From Actinomycetota bacterium (GTDB lineage: Bacteria; Actinomycetota; Thermoleophilia; UBA2241): a stretch of DNA of 9,483 bases. The position numbers and the translations under genes are program-made. The DNA is taken from contig PKYM01000298.1 of assembly GCA_003132645.1 (NCBI GenBank), positions 931 through 10,413 of the forward strand. The letters run 5' to 3'. Under the pieces are notes generated by a model that made no database searches, had not been told where the DNA came from, and was given only the letters and a program-made list of their open reading frames with translations. Position 1 is the stretch's first letter, and each line of letters starts with the position of its first letter. Shown piece by piece: positions 6,166 to 9,483 of this stretch.

Positions 6166-7005
6166 ATGAACGTGCTCGCCTTCACAGCCGTGGTCTTCGC
6201 AGGTTCCCTGCTCGCCGGCTTCCTGGGTTCGCTCACCGGTCTCGGCGGCGGCGTGGTCATCGTGCCGCTGCTCACGGTCGCCCTCGGCGTCGACATTCGC
6301 TACGCGATCGGCGCGTCGCTCGTGTCGGTCATCGCGACGTCTTCCGGCGCCGCCGCCGCCTACCTCAAGGAAGGCCTCACCAACATGCGCGTGGGGATCT
6401 TCCTCGAGGTGGCCACGACCTCCGGCGCGATCATCGGTGCGAGCGTGGCGACCAGGTTGCCCGGCTCGACCATCGAAGTCATCTTCGGCGTGGTGCTGCT
6501 CGTCTCGGTCTACCTGACGCTCACTCTCCGGGACGAGCCGGCGAGCCAAAGCGTGGCGGCCGAAGACGACGGCCTCGTGCGGCGCCTGCGGCTTGCCGGC
6601 AGCTACCCGACGCCGGCCGGCGAGGTCGCCTACCGCCCTCAGCGTGTGCCGCTGGGCTTCGGCATCATGGCAGGCGCCGGGGCCCTTTCGGGTCTCCTCG
6701 GCATCGGCTCCGGCGCCGTCAAGGTGCTGGCCTTAGACCAGGCGATGCGTCTGCCGTTCAAGGTCTCCACCACGACCAGCAACTTCATGATCGGCGTCAC
6801 GGCGGCGGCCAGCGCCGGCATCTACCTGCGACGCGGCTTCATCGCGCCCGGCCTCGCGATGCCGGTCATGCTTGGCGTCCTCGCCGGTTCGCTGGTCGGA
6901 GCGCGCCTTCTCATGGCTGCCAACGTGCGTGTCCTGCGGCTCGTCTTTGCGCTGGCGATCCTCGCTCTGGGCGTCGAGATGATCGTGACGGGATTGCACC
7001 TGTGA
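6166..7005 (+). CDS. TauE/SafE-family (sulfite exporter-like) membrane permease
   Basis: This 279-residue polytopic protein has the TauE/SafE (PF01925) inverted-duplication pattern. Repeat 1 starts near residue 11 with LLAGFLGSLTGLGGGVVIVP and repeat 2 near 168 with GAGALSGLLGIGSGAVKV. About four helices follow each, separated by a cytosolic loop (about 122-162). A longer loop of this kind with a SY-x-E-V-x-Y-R segment is familiar from the TauE subgroup paired with DUF1634. The family exports sulfite, sulfoacetate, thiosulfate or other small sulfur anions, but many members are untested. The ATG at 6166 has only a weak upstream site (AGGGG about 15 nt away). A 103-bp gap separates it from the methyltransferase gene, so it might have its own promoter, although the direction is the same. 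Its stop overlaps the next gene by 4 nt. Confidence 0.9.
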   Translation: MNVLAFTAVVFAGSLLAGFLGSLTGLGGGVVIVPLLTVALGVDIRYAIGASLVSVIATSSGAAAAYLKEGLTNMRVGIFLEVATTSGAIIGASVATRLPGSTIEVIFGVVLLVSVYLTLTLRDEPASQSVAAEDDGLVRRLRLAGSYPTPAGEVAYRPQRVPLGFGIMAGAGALSGLLGIGSGAVKVLALDQAMRLPFKVSTTTSNFMIGVTAAASAGIYLRRGFIAPGLAMPVMLGVLAGSLVGARLLMAANVRVLRLVFALAILALGVEMIVTGLHL

Positions 7006-7397
7006 ACTCACTGCGGCGATCGGCGCGCTGGAGCGACCGCGCCGTCGAGGCGACCATGGGCGTCGTGCTGCGTGTGGGTGTCACCCTGGCTGCCCTGCTG
7101 GTTGCGACCGGGGGCTTCGCGTACCTCGCAAAAACGGGGCACCAGGTGCCGCACTATCGCCACTTCGCCGGCGTGCCGGCCGCTCTGACGTCGCCGGCGG
7201 CGATCGTGCGAGGCGCCCTGGCGCTCGAGCCGGCGGCGCTGATCGCCCTGGGTCTCGTGGTGCTCATCTTGACGCCGGTGGCGCGCGTGGCCTTCGCGCT
7301 GCTGGCCTTCGCCGAGCAGCGCGACCGCCTCTATGTGATCTTCAGCCTGATCGTGCTGAGCGTGCTGTTCATCGGGCTGACCGGCCACTCGCTCTAG
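7002..7397 (+). CDS. DUF1634 family membrane protein
   Basis: This 131-residue protein has three hydrophobic helices at about 22-42, 68-95 and 107-128, with the pattern GVVLRVGVTLAALLVATGGFAYLA and a loop carrying GHQVPHYRHFAG. This matches DUF1634, which is commonly encoded next to TauE/SafE permeases and is presumed to be an accessory subunit. Translation starts at GTG 7002 within GTGA, overlapping the permease stop at 7003-7005, so it should be made in proportion to the permease. Its last codons form the left arm of a large inverted repeat that probably ends the transcript. The function is unknown beyond the association. Confidence 0.88.
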   Translation: MNSLRRSARWSDRAVEATMGVVLRVGVTLAALLVATGGFAYLAKTGHQVPHYRHFAGVPAALTSPAAIVRGALALEPAALIALGLVVLILTPVARVAFALLAFAEQRDRLYVIFSLIVLSVLFIGLTGHSL

Positions 7398-7417
7398 AGC
7401 GAGCGGCCGGTCAGCCC
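7374..7417. terminator. 44-bp inverted repeat, probable bidirectional terminator
   Basis: Arms of 21 nt at 7374-7394 and 7397-7417 are complementary except at one position (A7387 against C7404), with only TA between them. The left arm is the 3' end of the DUF1634 coding sequence and the stop codon TAG (7395-7397) sits at the centre. The right arm ends 13 nt before the end of the minus-strand NifX-like gene. In the minus-strand RNA the odd position becomes a G-U wobble, so the stem is complete there; in the plus-strand RNA it is an A-C mismatch. No U-run follows on either side. Confidence 0.7.
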
Positions 7418-7430
7418 CGCTCGGTGCCGC

Positions 7431-7811
7431 CTAGTGCTGGCAGGCACCGTCGAGCCCGACCACAGGCAGGCCGCCTTTGGCAAAGGCGTCAACCGACGTC
7501 TGCACGTCGCTGCCCAAGCCGGCGTGCACGGCGATGCCAACCTGATTGAAGCCCATCAGCGGCCGTCCACCGATGCCGTCGACGACGATGGCATCGATCT
7601 GATGTTCGGCCAATACCATCACGGGGGCCATGCAGCCGCCGTCGACGTGCGGCGCGTTGTGGAGCACCTCGACCTGGCCGATCTGGCCGTCGACGAGGTC
7701 GACCATCGTGAAGCACTCGCAGCGGCCGAAGTGGCCGGAGCGGGGGGCGGTGAGACCGCCGGGCGCCTCGGAAGGTACGGCGATGCGGATCGTCTTGCTG
7801 TCGTCGGTCAT
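7431..7811 (-). CDS. NifX/NifB-C-like protein with four cysteines
   Basis: This 126-residue protein is of the dinitrogenase iron-molybdenum cofactor family (Nitro_FeMo-Co, PF02579), whose members bind iron-sulfur or molybdenum-iron-sulfur clusters. The family core is visible: IRIAVPSE at the start, the SGHFGRCECFTMVDL loop, VLAEHQIDAIVVDGIGGRPLMGF in the middle, and GIAVHAG later. Four cysteines (C31, C33, C60, C124) and the ending GACQH offer possible cluster or metal ligands. The ATG at 7811 has GGGAG about 10 nt upstream; the long upstream frame back to 8108 is a shadow over the DUF134 gene. It lies 38 nt after the DUF134 stop and is the last gene of the minus-strand operon. With no nitrogenase gene in view, it is probably one of the many stand-alone members of unknown function. 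Confidence 0.9.
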   Translation of the reverse strand: MTDDSKTIRIAVPSEAPGGLTAPRSGHFGRCECFTMVDLVDGQIGQVEVLHNAPHVDGGCMAPVMVLAEHQIDAIVVDGIGGRPLMGFNQVGIAVHAGLGSDVQTSVDAFAKGGLPVVGLDGACQH

Positions 7812-7849
7812 GAGTCTCGTTCTCCCATCGATCGGATTACTTTGTATGG

Positions 7850-8407
7850 TCAAGCCGTGCGGCCATCTGGGCCGTCCCCGCGACAGGGGCCGCCACGACC
7901 GAACGGGCCGCCGTGACCGGGCGGACCTCCGTGGCCGGGCGAACCTCCTTGCGCGCAGCGTCCACGACCGCCTCCGCGCCCGCGTCCACAGCGCGCACCG
8001 CCGCCCCAGCAGACTCCCACGTCGGGAGATCCACACTTGGGGCAAGACGACGCGAGGCCGCTCTCTTCGTTTGAGGTCCAGAGCTCCTGGCAGGCAAAGC
8101 AGCGCCACTGCGGAGGCTCCACGCGGTACTGCCCTCCGCCGATGAGGATGGCTTTGCCGTCGACCAGGGCTTCAGCGACCTTGGCGCGCCCACGTTCGAG
8201 CACCCGCCCGACCGTCTGCCGCGAGATGCCCATGGCCGCGGCGGCCTGCTCGTGGCTGAGACCCTCCAGATCGACCAGGCGGATGGCTTCGAGCTCGTCG
8301 ACGGCAAGCGGTAGCTGATCGAGCTCTCTGGCGGGGACGCCGGCGGGCTTGAACAGCGTGACTCGCGGGACACCCGCTACGGCGCGCTCAATCGGAGGTC
8401 GCGGCAT
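7850..8407 (-). CDS. DUF134 family HTH protein with zinc ribbon and Gly/His-rich tail
   Basis: This 185-residue protein matches DUF134 (PF02001). It begins MPRP, has the segment LAVDELEAIRLVDLEGLSHE and a sigma-region-4-like helix-turn-helix at about 48-72 (QAAAAMGISRQTVGRVL), so it likely binds DNA. Two cysteine pairs, C103-x2-C106 and C122-x2-C125, form a zinc-ribbon-like module. The tail from about 133 is Gly-, Arg- and His-rich with extra cysteines (C133, C140, C151, C175) and contains hexapeptide repeats such as PGHGGP. DUF134 proteins are usually encoded beside NifX-like proteins, as here on both sides. The ATG at 8407 has AAAGGA 5-6 nt upstream. A 10-bp palindrome lies 20 nt before the start, so autoregulation is possible. 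It may sense metal or redox state; that is inference. Confidence 0.9.
   Translation of the reverse strand: MPRPPIERAVAGVPRVTLFKPAGVPARELDQLPLAVDELEAIRLVDLEGLSHEQAAAAMGISRQTVGRVLERGRAKVAEALVDGKAILIGGGQYRVEPPQWRCFACQELWTSNEESGLASSCPKCGSPDVGVCWGGGARCGRGRGGGRGRCAQGGSPGHGGPPGHGGPFGRGGPCRGDGPDGRTA
7868..7939 (-). repeat. 18-bp degenerate tandem repeat within the DUF134 tail
   Basis: Four consecutive 18-bp units encode PGHGGP, PGHGGP, FGRGGP and CRGDGP. The first two differ by a few third-position bases, and the later units diverge more. The units give a short, flexible Gly-rich array with two histidines, one cysteine and one arginine-containing unit. Repeat count could vary between strains. Confidence 0.6.
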
Positions 8408-8427
8408 GACATCCTTTCGGAGTTCTT

Positions 8428-8437
8428 AGCATATGCT
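8428..8437. promoter_or_regulatory. Palindrome upstream of DUF134, candidate operator/promoter
   Basis: AGCATATGCT is a perfect 10-bp palindrome in the 56-bp gap between the Gly-rich gene and DUF134, in an AT-rich pocket. Its minus-strand TATGCT fits a weak -10 box; no convincing -35 box was found. It could be an operator for DUF134 or another regulator, or part of an internal promoter. Confidence 0.3.
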
Positions 8438-8463
8438 CATGATAGCCGCTTCACAGACGGCCT

Positions 8464-8892
8464 TCAAACGGCTCCCGAGGCGCCCCTCGGGCCGGTCACG
8501 CGACCCGCCGCCGGCTGGTCGGTCTGACCCGGCGGTAGCTGTAGCAGCTCTGACCCGGACGGGCCGGTCAACTCCCCCGGGGCCGGTGGATCGCGGTGCA
8601 GATAGGCGCCGCCGATCCGACGGAAGGCGTCCTGCCTGCTGGCGACCATACGCAAAGCGGCCCGGCGCAGCAGCGGCCGCGCAACACCGTCGGGGTCGCT
8701 CAGGTCATGCACCACGTAGGCGCCGACCGCCACGAGCGCCCGTGTGGCCATGTATGCCCCCGGGCTGCCGTCTCCGGTCGGGGTGCCGCTTCCGTGCCGA
8801 CCGCTCCCGCGTCCACCGCCTCCGCGCCCGCCGCCGTCACAGGCCTGCCGCGCGTTGCGACGCCGGCCCTGTGGTCGTCCGTATGCATCCAT
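8464..8892 (-). CDS. Gly-rich protein of unknown function in the NifX/DUF134 operon
   Basis: This is a 142-residue protein I do not recognise. Residues about 19-45 are a Gly/Arg/Ser run (GGGRGGGGRGSGRHGSG) preceded by the only cysteine, C18. The segment 46-100 has a normal composition: MATRALVAVGAYVVHDLSDPDG then an Arg-rich helix-like part VARPLLRRAALRMVASRQDAFRR. The last 40 residues are Pro/Gly-rich. The ATG at 8892 has a GAGGAAG site just upstream, and it lies 14 nt after the NifX-like stop, so it is surely co-transcribed. The frame shows strong GC bias at third positions. Gly-rich proteins of poorly conserved sequence (for example DUF5320) often sit in NifX/DUF134 clusters, but no such motif is clear. 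A shorter start at Met48 is possible. Confidence 0.65.
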   Translation of the reverse strand: MDAYGRPQGRRRNARQACDGGGRGGGGRGSGRHGSGTPTGDGSPGAYMATRALVAVGAYVVHDLSDPDGVARPLLRRAALRMVASRQDAFRRIGGAYLHRDPPAPGELTGPSGSELLQLPPGQTDQPAAGRVTGPRGASGAV

Positions 8893-8906
8893 GACTTCCT
8901 CGCTCT

Positions 8907-9272
8907 CTATTGCCTCTGGCCGCTGACGGTCGGCGCTTCGACCTGGCGCAGCTCGCCACGCCTCAGCGCGGTGAGTGCGTCGCGTGCGGTGACACCGTTG
9001 CCCACCTGGTAGATCGCGATGTCCGCGGCAGCAAGGACCTTGTGTGCATTGGGGCCGACATTGCCGGTGATCACCGCCTGAACGCCCTGCGCCGCGACGG
9101 TGCTGCCGGCCTGGACGCCGGCGGCGCCGCTGGCGTCCACGTTGACGCTGTTGTCAAGTGCCTCCCAGGTATCTGTCTCGGGGTCCGCGACGACGAACCA
9201 GCGAGCGCGTCCGAAGCGTTGGTCGACCAGGGAATCGACGTCGTTGCCCTGCGTGCTGATGGCGACTTTCAC
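8907..9272 (-). CDS. NifX/NifB-C-like protein without cysteines
   Basis: This 121-residue protein is of the Nitro_FeMo-Co family (PF02579). It starts MKVAISTQGNDVDSLVDQRFGRARWFVV, the classic opening with the conserved R-F-G-R loop (residues 18-22). AAQGVQAVITGNVGPNAHKVL follows at about 61-81, and then AIYQVGNGVTARDALTAL. It has no cysteine, as in several stand-alone members. Translation starts at GTG 9272, with a near-consensus AGGAGG 4 nt upstream, and the start overlaps the previous stop as GTGA, so the two proteins are coupled. Members are believed to carry or donate iron-sulfur-type cofactors; the target here is unknown. Confidence 0.93.
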   Translation of the reverse strand: MKVAISTQGNDVDSLVDQRFGRARWFVVADPETDTWEALDNSVNVDASGAAGVQAGSTVAAQGVQAVITGNVGPNAHKVLAAADIAIYQVGNGVTARDALTALRRGELRQVEAPTVSGQRQ

Positions 9273-9483
9273 TGTTCCTCCTGAGAGTTGTCGTGCGTGG
9301 GGATGGCCGCGTAGAACACGCGGCCTTCGTACATGCGCTGCTCGGCGGCGCTCGAGGCGACCAGCCCCGAGACGGCCTTGAGCGCTTCGCCGTGGTGGAT
9401 GCCCAGGCCGGCCGCGATGTCGGCCGCTGTGCAGGGCCGGCGTTCGAGCAGCGCCAGGATTTCGGCGCTGCTCGCGCCTCCGC
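9269..9483 (-). CDS. C-terminal winged-helix-like domain of a protein truncated by the window edge
   Basis: The last 70 residues of a longer protein are visible. They form a helix-turn-helix-like unit: EILALLERRPCTAADIAAGLGI (about 7-28), then a second helix EALKAVSGLVASSAAEQRM and a small wing EGRVFYAAI. The tail PTHDNSQEEQ ends in a TGA overlapping the next start. C-terminal winged-helix domains of this style occur on radical SAM proteins and other enzymes encoded beside NifX-like genes, and also on free regulators. The rest lies beyond 9483, so the full identity is open. It is the first gene seen of the minus-strand operon. Confidence 0.7.
   Translation of the reverse strand, partial: GGASSAEILALLERRPCTAADIAAGLGIHHGEALKAVSGLVASSAAEQRMYEGRVFYAAIPTHDNSQEEQ

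Noticed and set aside
6134..6169. Possible 11-codon leader peptide overlapping the TauE start as ATGA, with AAGGAG just before its ATG
   Set aside because: AAGGAG directly abuts the ATG, leaving no spacing for a ribosome site, and the peptide is short and Arg-rich without a regulatory pattern. I could not support it as a gene.
7868..7939. Regular 18-bp units considered as a CRISPR-like array
   Set aside because: The units are contiguous without spacers and stay in frame with the DUF134 tail, so they are protein-coding repeats.
7812..8108. Upstream extension of the second NifX-like gene
   Set aside because: The extension reads as an Arg-rich shadow of the DUF134 tail. The ATG at 7811 starts at the family's usual N-terminus and has a ribosome site.
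8433..8894. Plus-strand frame opposite the Gly-rich gene
   Set aside because: It is Arg/Pro-rich without domain features, whereas the minus-strand frame has a ribosome site, operon spacing and better codon bias.

Overview
The window is about two-thirds GC or higher, uses GC-rich third codon positions, and is gene-dense with almost no spacer. Several starts lack a Shine-Dalgarno sequence, and coding overlaps (ATGA, GTGA, TGATG) are frequent. Together with the C-terminal style of the ABC permease (RRAANLDVLAAVQYE), this suggests an actinobacterium (Actinomycetota). The NifX/DUF134 genes and a gene set that looks like sulfur handling would suit a lineage with anaerobic or facultative metabolism. 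That taxonomic call is inference; there is no rRNA or other marker gene in view.

Layout. (1) 1-2576, plus strand: the last codons of an upstream gene, then a large MacB/FtsX-type ABC exporter permease. (2) 2577-2692: a convergent spacer with two strong hairpins. (3) 2693-3083, minus strand: an MntA-type minimal nucleotidyltransferase whose HEPN partner appears to be reduced to a 23-codon stub. (4) 3179-4186, plus strand: a conserved-looking protein of unknown function. (5) 4226-4980, minus strand: a tight operon of ArsR-family repressor, DUF2892 membrane protein and small zinc-ribbon protein. (6) 5089-7397, plus strand: divergent from the repressor, encoding OsmC-like thiol protein, SAM methyltransferase, TauE/SafE permease and DUF1634 membrane protein. 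(7) 7374-7417: a 44-bp near-perfect inverted repeat between convergent genes. (8) 7431-9483, minus strand: an operon that, in transcription order, encodes the C-terminal winged-helix-like end of an unseen protein, a cysteine-free NifX/NifB-C-like protein, a Gly-rich protein of unknown function, a DUF134 regulator with a Gly/His-rich tail, and a second, cysteine-bearing NifX-like protein.

How the genes may work together. Regions 5 and 6 share an 83-108 bp divergent control region with a tandem 8-bp repeat and an apparently leaderless arsR promoter. The gene content resembles sulfane-sulfur or thiol-stress modules controlled by two-cysteine ArsR regulators, and the ArsR here does carry two cysteines. 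Region 8 is a tightly spaced metallocofactor-type operon with no nitrogenase gene in view, so a non-nitrogenase iron-sulfur or metal role is more likely from what can be seen. The most unusual items are the broken HEPN-MNT pair, the candidate sulfur-responsive divergent module, and the unknown Gly-rich protein inside the NifX/DUF134 operon.
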